Source of the DNA: Verrucomicrobiaceae bacterium UBA1938
GTDB lineage: Bacteria; Verrucomicrobiota; Verrucomicrobiia; Verrucomicrobiales; Verrucomicrobiaceae
DNA length: 64,000 nucleotides
Assembly: GCA_002336895.1 (NCBI GenBank)
Contig: DDFC01000023.1
Coordinates: 273,584 to 337,583, forward strand
Reading direction: 5' to 3'
The position numbers and the translations under genes are program-made. How positions within the stretch are numbered: position 1 is the stretch's first letter; each line of letters starts with the position of its first letter. Positions 1 to 9,427 of the stretch are shown here, in pieces. The notes under the pieces were generated by a model. That model worked only from the letters and a program-made list of their open reading frames with translations. It made no database searches and was not told the origin of the DNA.

Positions 1-3000
1 AGGACTGGTTGGTGGCGGAGTTGATGGTGGCGTTGGCGTTGGAGGCCAGGGTGATCGTGCTGCCATTGACGGAGGTGATGGTGGAGCCCATGAACGTGGC
101 TCCGGCCACCAGCATGGCCGGCGGACTGCCGACGATCGTGACCGTGGTGCTGGAGGTGGAGCTGCTGAGGACCTGCACCGTGCCGGAGAAGGAGGTGCTG
201 CGCAGCGCGCCAGCGCCGTTGATGCCGTTGGAGGTGTTGTTGTTGCCCGGGTTGAAGACCAGGGTCTCGGCGACGTTGATGCCGCCGGTGATCTCCAGCG
301 CTGCCGCGACGTTGGCCACCAGGGTGTAGGAGGAGCCGGAGCTGGAGGCGAGGGTGAAGCTGCCGGTGGAGCCGAGGGCGGCGGCGTTTGTCACGCGCAC
401 CACGCCCTGGCCGATGGTGAGAATGCCGTTCCAGGAGGAGGAGAGGCCCGGCAGCCCCTGCGTCATCGGCTTGGAGAGCACCAGCGTGCCCCCGTCATTC
501 TTCTGCAGGCTGTAGCTGTTGTTGGAAAAGCCGAAGGAGGTGTCCATCGAAAACGTGTTGCCGGCAGTCACGTCGATGGCGTTGCTGGCCTGGTTCATGA
601 CGAAAAGGCGGCTGGCGGAATGGAAGGTGCCGTCAGCGCGCAGACCAGCCGTGGCCGAGTTGGTGTTGACGAAGACCTGGTTGAGGGAATTGCCCAGCGC
701 CTCGTTGCTCGTGAAAGCCAGCACGCCTGCGGTCACATTGATCACAGAGGTGCCGGTGACGGAAGTCGAGCCGTTGAGCGCCCCTGTCAGCGCCTGGCTA
801 AGGCCCAGCTGCGTCAGCACCAGGGTGGGGTCCGCCGTGGTCACGGCATTGGTCAGCGTGACCTGATGCCTGACGAGCGTGGGGTTGGGCGCTGTGATGT
901 TCTGGCTGAGGCGCAGGGTCGTGCCGTCGATGATCTCCGCCACATAGGTGCCGGAGGGGATGCCGCTGCCGGACACCGGCATGCCCACGCGGAAGCTGCT
1001 CGTACCGCCCTGCACATTGGAGACGACGTTGGAATTGAAGAAGATGCTGCCGGTCGTCGTGTTGGTGACGTTGTCATTGATGCTTGCGACCTTGGTCCCG
1101 GAGGCGATGCCGTCACCGCTCACCAGCATGTTGGCGGCAAAGACGTTTGTCACGCTCGATGCCAGGGTGAGGGTGGTCTGGCCGCTTGCCACGCTGGTGG
1201 CAAAGTTTGTCGTGGTGATGGAGTTGATGCGCGTGCCGCCGTTGGCGGTGCTGACTCCGGTGGCGCTGATCAGCTCTCCAGTGGCGAGGTTGGCCGCGCT
1301 CTCCACGGTGAGGACCGAGCTGCCGCTGGTGCCGTAGGCGTTGAAGGTGACGGTGCCGCCAAAATTGTTGGCGGCGTTGCTCAGCTCCATGGTGCCGCCG
1401 CCGGCCTTGACAATGCTGCTGGCTCCGGTGACCTGACCCGCGAGCTCCAGGCCGCTGACGAGGTTGTTCGAGGTGGTGGCGTTGTTGACCGTAAAGGTGG
1501 GCGTGCCCGCCAGTGTGGTGAGGCCGGTCACACGCAGACCGTAGCCGCTGTTGTTGGCCACAGTCAGCGTCTTGTTGCCCATGGTCAGTGTGGAAATGAG
1601 CGCCCGCTTGTTGGCTGCAGGGGTGAAATAACCGCTGACGGCACCGGACACCGGCCCTGCGGTGATCGTGGCGCTGCCGGTGACGGCGATATTGTGGTTG
1701 AAGGCCAGGTCTTCCATGCCGCCGGTGTCGTTTCCATCATCCAGCAGCTGCAGGGTGCCGCCTGCCATGGTGAAGGATTTTCCATGCAGTGCGCTCACTC
1801 CATAGACACGCAGATTGGAGCCGGCCTCAAAGAGCAGCTGGCCGAGGAAGCTGGAGTTGTCCCCCGTCAGGGTCACAGTACCGCTGGCTGCGGCAAAGCC
1901 GGTCTGCTGCACCACTCCGTTGGCGAGGGCGTTGATGGCGCTGACCGTGGTGCCGGCGTTCATCTGGGTGGAGCGGATGACGAGGGAGGTGGTGGCGTCC
2001 CCGGTGATGCCGCCCGCGATGACAAGGTTGGCACCAGGATCCGTGGCCGGGCGGCCGCCGGAGATGGCATCCAGCACGAGAGTCTTGTTGCTCGCGATGT
2101 TGATCGCACCCCCCAGAGTCACCGAGGCCGCATTGGCCGTGGACTGGATGCTCGCATTGTTGTTGATCTGGATGTTGTTGTTAAACACCGGGCCGAGGCC
2201 GTTGGTGTTGCCGCCCCCGGTGGAGGCCAGCACCAGATTGCCTCCGGAAAGCACGATGCCCGCCGCGCCGATGGGGTTGAAGGCGCCGGCCGCCGCACTG
2301 CCGGTGAGCACCAGCGTGGGGGTCTTGGAAAAAGTCAGGGAGGTGGAGTTCAGCACCGCAGAGGCGTCTCCCGAAACCTTGAAGTGCGTGCCGTCCACGA
2401 TCGCGGTGATCACCGTGCCGTCCGGAATCCCGTTGCCGCTGACCGTCATGCCCACGGTGAGGCCGGAGGTGCTGGAGGTGGTGAGGGTGCTGGCTTTTCC
2501 GCCCAGCGTGGTGTCTGTGCCGTAGCTGGAGGCCTGGTAGGTGGCATTCTGCGTCACGCTCGTGCCGATCATCTGGATGCTCGTGGAAGAGCCCAGGGAG
2601 TTGGCGGTTTGATTCTGGTTGAAGTACAGCCAGCCAGCACCGGTTTTCTGGATGGTCATGGCCCGGCCCTGGTCGGAGACGACTCCGTCAAAGGCCACAT
2701 TCATGTCCGAGGCGATCGTCACCGTGCCGTTGGTGCCTGAGCCCAGCGTGCCAAAAACCGTCGGGGCTGCGGTGGTGCCGCTAAAACGCAGGGTCTTGCC
2801 AAAACCGTTGCCATTTCCCACCACCGGCGTGTCCCCGAGGAGGTCGTAGGCGTTCACAGTCAGCGTGACGCCCGTGTCCAGCAGCAGGCGGCCCATTTGC
2901 GCAGAGGTGATGGACGTATTGGAGAGGGAGATCTCGGCATTGCCGGTCAGGCGCACATCGTTGCCAAACTGCATCGCACTGCTGGCGCTGCCGAGGGTGC

Positions 3001-4147
3001 TGACCTCCGCCTGATGAAGCACGCTGCTGGGGATCACTTTGCGGATCTGGCCGTTGCCATCGTCAGTATCAGGACCCGCGTAGCCGAGATTGAGGCTGCC
3101 GCCGCCGGAGCCGTTCACATAGTCAATGCGGATATCATGCGAGCCGGAGGCGAGGAAGATGGCTGAGCTGGACAGGTCCGTGGCGCCTTTGCCACCATCA
3201 TTATTGAGCACGAGCTGGCCGTCGATGTAGATCTTGGCACCGTCGTCCACACTGGCAAAGAAGGTGTAGGCTCCTGCCTGGCCGATGTCCACCTTGCCCA
3301 CCCATTGCACGCCCTGGGGCGCGGTGGTGGTGCTGAAGGAGGTGCCCGTCACAAAGAAGTCGGTGGAGAGGCTGGCTGCGGTGGCAGTGTAGTCCACCAG
3401 GCCGCTGTCCCCGGTTCCGTTGGTGTCAAACACGCGCCCGGAGAGGCCGTTTGAGGTGGAGTTGAAGCCGCGGATGTCGAGTCTGGAGCCTGCCTGCAGC
3501 GTGACCTGGTTGGTGCCCAGCGGATTCTTCCCGGTGTTCAGGTCAGTGGAGTTCGCCAGGACTCTGAGCTCGGCTTTGTTTCCCACGGTGATGCCGCCGG
3601 ACAGCGAGGTGGCAAAATTGTTGTTCTGAGTGCCGAGATACAGCACACCGTAGTTCGACCCGGCGGTGCTCGCAGTATCCGTAAACTTGATGGACAAGCC
3701 GTTCGTGCCGACCAGCGGCGCAGTGAGACGCGCTTCCGTGTCTCCTACGCTGGAGTCTCCCTTGATGGTGATCGTCGGGGAGGCCCCGGCAAAGGTCAGC
3801 GTATTGGCGGCGGAGGACGCCAGGATGGTCGTTCCCGAGGCGTCAAATTCCAGCCCGCCTACGGTGATCGGCGCGGTGATGGTCACCACAGCGGAGTCCA
3901 GGAAGGCGGCGGTGTTGTTGGCGCTGTTATTCCACGCCACCCGTGTTCCAACGGTACCCGTCGGGATGGTGGCCAGCCAGTTGGTGGTGCTGGTGTCCCA
4001 GTCTCCGCTGCCAGTTTCCCCGGAGGTTCTGCCGTCCGTGGTCCAGTAGATGGTGGCCGACTGCAGCGGCGTGGCGACTTGCATGACGAACACCAGCAAG
4101 GTCATGAACCAGCCGAGGAAGATGCGATTGCGTCGAAGAGTTTTCAT
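1..4147 (-). CDS. Autotransporter-associated beta-strand repeat protein with PA14 domain (3' end outside window)
   Basis: This minus-strand frame is open from the ATG at 4147 to the window edge, giving at least 1382 residues. It opens with MKTLRRNRIFLGWF and a hydrophobic stretch ending near 'ATPLQSA', a likely signal peptide. The body is Gly/Ser/Thr/Asn-rich with short repeated beta strands such as 'GTVTLTGDNSSF' and 'SLQKNDGGTLVLSKP', typical of autotransporter-associated (PATR) repeats in Verrucomicrobia. A PA14-like domain lies at about residues 267-362, including 'AYTFFASVDDGAKIYIDGQ', and suggests carbohydrate binding. Modules of the type 'VGMxVSGxGIPxGT' recur near residues 560 and 1050. 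The C-terminal anchor is outside the window. It is probably a secreted or surface protein; its ligand is unknown. Confidence 0.85.
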   Translation of the reverse strand, partial: MKTLRRNRIFLGWFMTLLVFVMQVATPLQSATIYWTTDGRTSGETGSGDWDTSTTNWLATIPTGTVGTRVAWNNSANNTAAFLDSAVVTITAPITVGGLEFDASGTTILASSAANTLTFAGASPTITIKGDSSVGDTEARLTAPLVGTNGLSIKFTDTASTAGSNYGVLYLGTQNNNFATSLSGGITVGNKAELRVLANSTDLNTGKNPLGTNQVTLQAGSRLDIRGFNSTSNGLSGRVFDTNGTGDSGLVDYTATAASLSTDFFVTGTSFSTTTAPQGVQWVGKVDIGQAGAYTFFASVDDGAKIYIDGQLVLNNDGGKGATDLSSSAIFLASGSHDIRIDYVNGSGGGSLNLGYAGPDTDDGNGQIRKVIPSSVLHQAEVSTLGSASSAMQFGNDVRLTGNAEISLSNTSITSAQMGRLLLDTGVTLTVNAYDLLGDTPVVGNGNGFGKTLRFSGTTAAPTVFGTLGSGTNGTVTIASDMNVAFDGVVSDQGRAMTIQKTGAGWLYFNQNQTANSLGSSTSIQMIGTSVTQNATYQASSYGTDTTLGGKASTLTTSSTSGLTVGMTVSGNGIPDGTVITAIVDGTHFKVSGDASAVLNSTSLTFSKTPTLVLTGSAAAGAFNPIGAAGIVLSGGNLVLASTGGGNTNGLGPVFNNNIQINNNASIQSTANAASVTLGGAINIASNKTLVLDAISGGRPATDPGANLVIAGGITGDATTSLVIRSTQMNAGTTVSAINALANGVVQQTGFAAASGTVTLTGDNSSFLGQLLFEAGSNLRVYGVSALHGKSFTMAGGTLQLLDDGNDTGGMEDLAFNHNIAVTGSATITAGPVSGAVSGYFTPAANKRALISTLTMGNKTLTVANNSGYGLRVTGLTTLAGTPTFTVNNATTSNNLVSGLELAGQVTGASSIVKAGGGTMELSNAANNFGGTVTFNAYGTSGSSVLTVESAANLATGELISATGVSTANGGTRINSITTTNFATSVASGQTTLTLASSVTNVFAANMLVSGDGIASGTKVASINDNVTNTTTGSIFFNSNVVSNVQGGTSSFRVGMPVSGSGIPSGTYVAEIIDGTTLRLSQNITAPNPTLVRHQVTLTNAVTTADPTLVLTQLGLSQALTGALNGSTSVTGTSVINVTAGVLAFTSNEALGNSLNQVFVNTNSATAGLRADGTFHSASRLFVMNQASNAIDVTAGNTFSMDTSFGFSNNSYSLQKNDGGTLVLSKPMTQGLPGLSSSWNGILTIGQGVVRVTNAAALGSTGSFTLASSSGSSYTLVANVAAALEITGGINVAETLVFNPGNNNTSNGINGAGALRSTSFSGTVQVLSSSTSSTTVTIVGSPPAMLVAGATFMGSTITSVNGSTITLASNANATINSATNQS

Positions 4148-4470
4148 CAGGAAAATTTGGTGCGGGGACGGCGCGGGAGATTGGGAAAATTAAAAGAGGG
4201 GCACAAAAAATCGGGCAGGCGGCGTTCAACCAATGTTCATGCCTGCTGCAGGAAAGCCCAAAAGGTCACGACTGTTCGACCAAACGTGCATTTCGTTCTG
4301 GCGCAGGTCGATGGAGGTCTTTCTCATGTGGATGCAAGGGATTGGTTGAGGCCCAAGAATATGCCAGGGTATGACATGCCCAATGAGCCTAGCGTTCAGA
4401 ATAGCGAAAACGCCACCTCCCCGTCAATGCAAATACATCGACTTTACGCATTTTTCAGCTTTGGGCATCC
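4148..4470. other. Intergenic region, 323 bp
   Basis: This gap lies between the start of the beta-strand repeat protein and the stop of the upstream minus-strand dehydrogenase gene, so it should hold the repeat-protein promoter and possibly a terminator. It is less GC-rich than the flanking genes. I see no convincing coding frame, strong hairpin or repeat. Confidence 0.5.
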
Positions 4471-7400
4471 TCAGGGCACCACGCTAGCGGCACCATCTAA
4501 GATTTCCACGCGTAATACCGCCATGTCTCCGGCTTCCCGTGTGACTAACACGCTGATCCTGTGAATGCCTGCCGCCAGATCCAGCTCCTGCGCTGGGTTT
4601 AGCTCCTTCAGTTCCGCTCCGTCCACAGCTACAACGATGCCTTTCACGGCGCTGAAACCCAGCTTTACCTTGCCTGCTCCGTCCAGTTTCAGACCGAATT
4701 GTACGATTTTCGGGAACCACGGGTACATCTTCTGCGCGGCGGGCAGGTCGGACAGAGGGAGATCCCCGTTCACCTGACTGATGGCAAGCTGCCACGGATA
4801 AGGATATTTCTCATCATTGAGGGCAAAGCTGCCCACATGGCGGACGTGGTCCACGTCCTTCTGCTCCATCTTGCCCATGGCCTTCCAGGTGCGCACGTAG
4901 CGGTTCGGCTGGGTCTTGAAGGCACCTTCGCGGCCCAGTTCGGAGAGGAAGCGCACGAGATCGACGAATTCGTCCTCCCGCAGGCTGGCGGTCAGGCCGG
5001 GGGGCATCATGCTCACGGGGCTCATCTGGCGGCTGGCGATGGAGGACTTGGCCACCTTGAGGATCTGATTGGCGGGGTCACGAATCGTCAACTCCTCGGC
5101 ACCGTCATTGATCAGGCCGCCGGAGATCACTCCGCCGTCCTTTTTGCTGATGATGACCATGTGGTAGCCTTCTTTGATCTTCTTGCTGGGTTCAAGCAGG
5201 CTTTCGATCAGGTAGTCCACCGGGGCGCTGGCACCGATGCTGACCAGATTCGGCCCCAGCACGCCGCCGGATTCACCAATGGCGTGGCAGGTCATGCAGA
5301 GAATCTGCTGGCGGCGGTACACGGCCTCGCCACGGGCGGGGTCTCCCTGGGTCTTCACCTTGGCCACCAGGGCGCTCATTTCATCGGGCGTCAGGGGGCG
5401 GTCCATCTGCTTCACACCACCAGCTTTCTTCAGCGCATCGGCCAGCGGGCCCTGGATGCCGCGGGAGGTGACCATGCGGATGCCCTCCACGGCCACGGAG
5501 TCAAGAATCGTCTTGCCGTCCAGCTCCTTGGCCAGCACGCCGGGGAGCTGCTTGTTTTTGAGGAAAACGGTCAGGATGGGCTTGGCGGAGTCCACATCCG
5601 CCTTGGCCAGAAACTCCACGGCGCGCTTGGCGGCCAGCTGCGGGCCCACGCTGGTGAGACCGTCGATCATGAGGCTGCGCAGGCCGTTGTCCTGGGACTC
5701 AGTGAAGAGCTTGTCGAAAAGATCGCGGGATTTCACGCCACCGAGGGCGGTGAGGCCACGCACGGCCCCGTCTTTGATGGCGGGGATGGTCTTGGCGTCG
5801 CTGAGCAGGGCCACCAGCTTGTCGCGGGCGGGCTCCACCTTCCAAAGTCCGGCCAGGATGGCGGCGCGATGCACCACGTGGGGCTCGGGGCGGTCAAACC
5901 ACGCCATGACGGTCTCCGGCGCGCCTTCGGGGATGATCTTGCGGTCGGTGGCGGCCTTGATGAGGGCGTCCTGCAGGCCCATGTAGTGAGGGGCCAGGGC
6001 GGGGTCATTCACCATGTCCACCATGAGCTTGGCCTGGGCGGCATCGGCGGCGGCTCCGGCCATGGCCAGCACGGCGGCGGCGTCCTCGGCGCTGAGTTTT
6101 CCGGCCTTCAGGGCGGCAAAGAGGGGCGGCAGGGCATCGCTGCGGCCGGTGCTCTTCATGGCATAGACGAGGTGCTTGGGGCGCTCGTCCAGCTTGAGCT
6201 TGCCAGCCATCACGGCGGGCAGCCACACGTCTGCCTGCTCCCGGCATGTCTGCTCCAGGAGGAAGTCCAGATTCTCATCCATGGGCATGTCCAAAACCTT
6301 GAGCGCCAGACTGATAGCGCCGGGCTTGCGCATGTCTGCCAGCACGGCCACGGCCCAGAGGCGCACCTGGGCGTTGTCATCGGCCACGGCCTTTTCCAGC
6401 ACCTTCATGGACTCCCCGTATTCCTTCCAGCGGTGGGAGAGGATGCGCAGGGCGGCGGCGCGGATGCGGTAGTCGGAGTTGTCCCAGAGCTTGCGCCAGA
6501 GGGTGGGGGCAAAGGAGTTCACCCCTTCACGGGCCCAGGTGGCCTCCAGCAGGGCGTGAGCGTCGGCTTCCTTGGTCGTGTCCAGCGCGGCGGCCCAGGC
6601 CTCGATCTCGCGGGTGGTCTTGGCAGCGCCCTGATCGCGCAGCTCGCGCTTGGCAAAGCGGCGGACGTAGTTGCGGTCAGACTTTAGCATGTTCAGCAGG
6701 TCGGCGGTGGAGGCACCGGCGATCTGGGGCTTGGGGCTCAGCGGGCGGCCCTTGGCGGTGATGCGCCAGATGCGGCCGTGCTGGTGGTCGCGGCGGGCAT
6801 CGCGGAAGTCCACTTCGCCGTGCTGGATGATGGGGTTGTACCAGTCGGCGATGTAAAGAGCGCCATCAGGGCCCATTTTCACATCGATGGGGCGGAAGGC
6901 ACGGTGGGTGGAGGCCAGCAGGTCCGGCAGCTGCTTGGCGATGTAGCCGCTGCCGCTCGGGGTGAGCTGGAAGCGGTTCACGCGATTGCCGCGGAAGTCA
7001 TTGAGGACGAAGTTGCCCTGGAAGTCGGCGGGGAAATGCGGGTCTTCGATGATTTCCAGGCCGCACTGCTTGGGCTGGCCGGGGCTGAGGCCGTGGAGGA
7101 TGCGCTTGGCCCCCGGGGAGGTGGCAAACACGGAGCCTGGGAAGATGTAGTTCACCCCTTCCCCGCCCGCGCCGTCGCAGGCAAAGCTCTGGCCCCAGCG
7201 GTCAAACTCAAAGCCCCAGGGGTTGATCAGCCCCTTGCTGATGACCTCCGCGCGGCGGGTCTCCGGGCGGAACTCCCACACGCCACCGCCCATCAGGCGG
7301 CGCACGCCGTAGGGCGTCTCCATATGAGTATGAATATAAATGGACTGCGCAAAGTACAGCATGCCCTCCGGGCCCCAGCGCATGGTGTGCAGCAGGTGGT

Positions 7401-7884
7401 GGGTGTCCTCTGTGCCAAAGCCGCTGAGCATCACCGTGCGGTCATCTTCCTTGAGGTCGCCATTCGCATCCTTGAGAAAGAGCACCTCGGTGGAGTTCGC
7501 CACATACAGGCCGCCATCTCCCGGGGCCAGGGCGGTGGGGATGTGCAGCCCCTCGGCAAAGGTGGTGGACTTGTCGGCCTTGCCATCATTGTCCGTGTCT
7601 TCCAGCACGACGACCTGGTCCTTGGCCTCCTCCCCGGGCTTGATGTGCGGGTAGGTGGTGCTGGACACGACCCACAGGCGGCCCTGCGCGTCCCAGTTCA
7701 TCTGCACCGGCTTCTGGATCAGCGGCTCTGAAGCAAAGAGATTCACCTCAAAGCCCTCCGGCACCACAAAGGCCTTCAGCTCCGCCTCCGGATGCGCATC
7801 TGGCAGATCGGCCAGGGAAGTGGGCTGCGACGCCTGAGCGCAGCCGATGATGCCGAGGAAGAAAAGAGCAAGACGGGTGGTCAT
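4471..7884 (-). CDS. PVC-type membrane-bound dehydrogenase with HEAT repeats and C-terminal heme-binding (cytochrome c) domain
   Basis: 1137 residues. A signal peptide (MTTRLALFFLGIIGCAQA) is followed by a beta-propeller dehydrogenase domain at about residues 35-380, with 'VPEGFEVNLFASEPLIQKP', 'DTDNDGKAD' and 'GPDGALYIADWYNP'. This pattern is characteristic of the large PVC-superfamily dehydrogenase family. An Ala/Leu-rich HEAT-like helical region covers about 390-830. A heme c motif C-M-T-C-H sits at residues 863-867, with 'GGVLGPNLVSIG' after it, as in the Pirellula/Verrucomicrobium heme-binding domain. The C-terminal tail of about 100 residues is unassigned. The likely role is periplasmic sugar or alcohol oxidation coupled to electron transfer; the substrate is unknown. 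It is transcribed alone. Confidence 0.93.
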   Translation of the reverse strand: MTTRLALFFLGIIGCAQASQPTSLADLPDAHPEAELKAFVVPEGFEVNLFASEPLIQKPVQMNWDAQGRLWVVSSTTYPHIKPGEEAKDQVVVLEDTDNDGKADKSTTFAEGLHIPTALAPGDGGLYVANSTEVLFLKDANGDLKEDDRTVMLSGFGTEDTHHLLHTMRWGPEGMLYFAQSIYIHTHMETPYGVRRLMGGGVWEFRPETRRAEVISKGLINPWGFEFDRWGQSFACDGAGGEGVNYIFPGSVFATSPGAKRILHGLSPGQPKQCGLEIIEDPHFPADFQGNFVLNDFRGNRVNRFQLTPSGSGYIAKQLPDLLASTHRAFRPIDVKMGPDGALYIADWYNPIIQHGEVDFRDARRDHQHGRIWRITAKGRPLSPKPQIAGASTADLLNMLKSDRNYVRRFAKRELRDQGAAKTTREIEAWAAALDTTKEADAHALLEATWAREGVNSFAPTLWRKLWDNSDYRIRAAALRILSHRWKEYGESMKVLEKAVADDNAQVRLWAVAVLADMRKPGAISLALKVLDMPMDENLDFLLEQTCREQADVWLPAVMAGKLKLDERPKHLVYAMKSTGRSDALPPLFAALKAGKLSAEDAAAVLAMAGAAADAAQAKLMVDMVNDPALAPHYMGLQDALIKAATDRKIIPEGAPETVMAWFDRPEPHVVHRAAILAGLWKVEPARDKLVALLSDAKTIPAIKDGAVRGLTALGGVKSRDLFDKLFTESQDNGLRSLMIDGLTSVGPQLAAKRAVEFLAKADVDSAKPILTVFLKNKQLPGVLAKELDGKTILDSVAVEGIRMVTSRGIQGPLADALKKAGGVKQMDRPLTPDEMSALVAKVKTQGDPARGEAVYRRQQILCMTCHAIGESGGVLGPNLVSIGASAPVDYLIESLLEPSKKIKEGYHMVIISKKDGGVISGGLINDGAEELTIRDPANQILKVAKSSIASRQMSPVSMMPPGLTASLREDEFVDLVRFLSELGREGAFKTQPNRYVRTWKAMGKMEQKDVDHVRHVGSFALNDEKYPYPWQLAISQVNGDLPLSDLPAAQKMYPWFPKIVQFGLKLDGAGKVKLGFSAVKGIVVAVDGAELKELNPAQELDLAAGIHRISVLVTREAGDMAVLRVEILDGAASVVP

Positions 7885-7988
7885 AGAATAGGGAAGCGCA
7901 AGATACGACTCTGCGGGGGATGTTTAGCAAGCATTCTCTCATGGAAATGCAGAAGGTATGTCGGATTCGGCAATAGTCTGCGGCCCGC

Positions 7989-8015
7989 CCTCCGCAGCTT
8001 CAACGAAGGAGGATG
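7989..8015 (+). repeat. GC-rich imperfect palindrome, intergenic copy (AGCGAAGGAGG family)
   Basis: The segment carries CCTCCGCAGCTT followed by CGAAGGAGGATGC. Similar segments occur at 14869-14893 and, inside genes, at 16725-16754 and 21720-21749. It lies upstream of the dehydrogenase gene. Confidence 0.5.
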
Positions 8016-8147
8016 CTTTGCAGCGATGGGGCTTAAAACGTCACACACTGCCGCACCGCCCACCACTCCCACTCTATTATAAAAGATTGCCGCGCCTCAT
8101 CGCCATCCTGTAAAAGGTCGGCCATCGATGTCCTGCCACCTGATGCC

Positions 8148-8657
8148 ATGAGCAAAAGCAAACCCCAGCGGAAGCCCCGTGAAAAATCCCACGCCCAGGG
8201 CGACGGGCAGGAGAGCGCACCGGAAGGCCCCAGCGCCACGGCAACAGCTGACACCCCGACACCCGCTGCCATAAGCGAAAGCAAAACCACCCGCAGGATC
8301 CCCGCAAAGACCCACTTCCACGGTGGACTGGAGGGCACGCTGGACACCACCGCGCTGCTGCTCATGCAGGCGGCTGTGATGGCGGCCGTGGCCACGCTGA
8401 TCATCGCCGGAGTGGCTGGCATCCTGCCAGCACTGCTGCAGGTGATCGGGGCCTGGCTCTGCCGCCTGCTCCTCTGCGCCCTGGCCGAGCACCTGCGCCT
8501 GCAAAAGAAAGCCCAGGGCCTGCCCTACGACGGCCAGATCTCCGCAGCCAGGGAAGAGATCACCTACGCCTGCAGCGAATGCGGCGCCCCCCTGTACTCC
8601 ACCACCCGCTGCGACTCCTGCGGACGCACCATTGAGGAGGAAGGTGCAGGAGACTGA
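8148..8657 (+). CDS. Small membrane protein with C-terminal zinc ribbon
   Basis: 169 residues. The first 55 are charged and Pro/Ala-rich and probably disordered. Residues about 70-110 form one or two hydrophobic segments (LLLMQAAVMAAVATLIIAGV). The C-terminus has two cysteine pairs, C-S-E-C and C-D-S-C (about residues 140-158), spaced like a zinc ribbon. I do not recognise the family. It sits alone between the dehydrogenase promoter region and the convergent toxin-antitoxin pair. GC-rich codon use supports a real gene. Confidence 0.7.
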   Translation: MSKSKPQRKPREKSHAQGDGQESAPEGPSATATADTPTPAAISESKTTRRIPAKTHFHGGLEGTLDTTALLLMQAAVMAAVATLIIAGVAGILPALLQVIGAWLCRLLLCALAEHLRLQKKAQGLPYDGQISAAREEITYACSECGAPLYSTTRCDSCGRTIEEEGAGD

Positions 8658-8674
8658 GCGCAGCGCGCCGAAGC

Positions 8675-9103
8675 TCAGGTGCCCGCCCCCGGCCCGACAT
8701 GCTGGGTCAAAAACTGTTCCGGAGTGCAGGCGGGGATTGGGCTGTGGCCAAAATCTCGCACGTTACGTGTCACGATGACATGTGCCTGGCATTCCACCGC
8801 AGCAGCAGCCTGCATGGCATCTTCAAAATCGCTGAAGGCCAAAGCACGAGCCTGATGAGCCGTAAGCTTGGTGATGGGCGCGATGTCCGCCCAGGCCAGA
8901 ATCTTGTCCACCTCCTCCAGGGCCTCAGCCTGCGTCCTGCCACGCTTCAAGATGTAGTAGGCCGTGGCAAGACTGTGCCAGGCGATGAATGTCTCCGCCT
9001 GCAGTTCATCGCAACGCTCCAGCACATCCTGGCTGGCCTCCACCAGTCCGGGCCGGTTCTCGATGACATCGAGCAGAAGATTGGTGTCGAGGAAAACGCG
9101 CAT
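8675..9103 (-). CDS. PIN-domain toxin (VapC-like ribonuclease)
   Basis: 142 residues with a complete PIN fold: 'MRVFLDTNLLLDVIENR' carries the first acidic residue (D6), 'FSDFEDAMQAAAA' the central acidic pair, and 'IVTRNVRDFGHS' the last conserved strand. PIN toxins of this family cleave RNA using Mg2+ bound by these acidic residues. The gene follows a small AbrB-like gene by 8 bp, so the pair is a type II toxin-antitoxin operon. 'vapC' would be reasonable, but the antitoxin class is uncertain. Confidence 0.9.
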   Translation of the reverse strand: MRVFLDTNLLLDVIENRPGLVEASQDVLERCDELQAETFIAWHSLATAYYILKRGRTQAEALEEVDKILAWADIAPITKLTAHQARALAFSDFEDAMQAAAAVECQAHVIVTRNVRDFGHSPIPACTPEQFLTQHVGPGAGT

Positions 9104-9111
9104 GCCAGAGC

Positions 9112-9372
9112 TCAGCGCACGCCGAATTTTTCCCGGTAGTAAGCCATGCGGGCATCCTCTCGTGTCTCACCCTCGGCCAGCCTGGCGCTGCCACGGGCGG
9201 CACGCGCCCAGGCTCCTGCGCTGCCGCGTTTGGTCACAGGAGGCACAGGCGTGGCGTGAATGATCTTCATGAGGAAGACCCCGGCCTTTTCCTCCAGCAC
9301 CTGCAGGCTGTCACCGGCATGCAGCCCGAGAGGGCGCAGGGCATCCACGGCTATTTCCTTGGTGGTCGTCAT
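9112..9372 (-). CDS. AbrB/MazE-like antitoxin of the PIN toxin
   Basis: 86 residues. The N-terminal half, 'KEIAVDALRPLGLHAGDSLQ', resembles a swapped-hairpin AbrB domain (beta strand, then 'L.L..GD.L.V'). The C-terminal half is charged and probably binds the toxin. It is the first gene of a two-gene operon, 8 bp upstream of the PIN toxin, and would be expected to bind its own promoter in the 55-bp gap above 9372. Confidence 0.8.
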   Translation of the reverse strand: MTTTKEIAVDALRPLGLHAGDSLQVLEEKAGVFLMKIIHATPVPPVTKRGSAGAWARAARGSARLAEGETREDARMAYYREKFGVR

Positions 9373-9427
9373 GCGCTTAAAGTAACCGCTCCGAGTTTCC
9401 GGTCAATGACTGCGTGAAAGCCCACCC

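Noticed and set aside
620..2740. Long open frame on the plus strand opposite the beta-strand repeat gene
   Set aside because: It is in register with the codons of the minus-strand protein and has the composition expected from its antisense (Gly/Ala/Val/Arg/His-rich); no fold or motif is recognisable.
4699..6687. A 662-residue plus-strand frame opposite the dehydrogenase
   Set aside because: Antisense shadow of the dehydrogenase; composition is His/Gly/Ala with no conserved motif.
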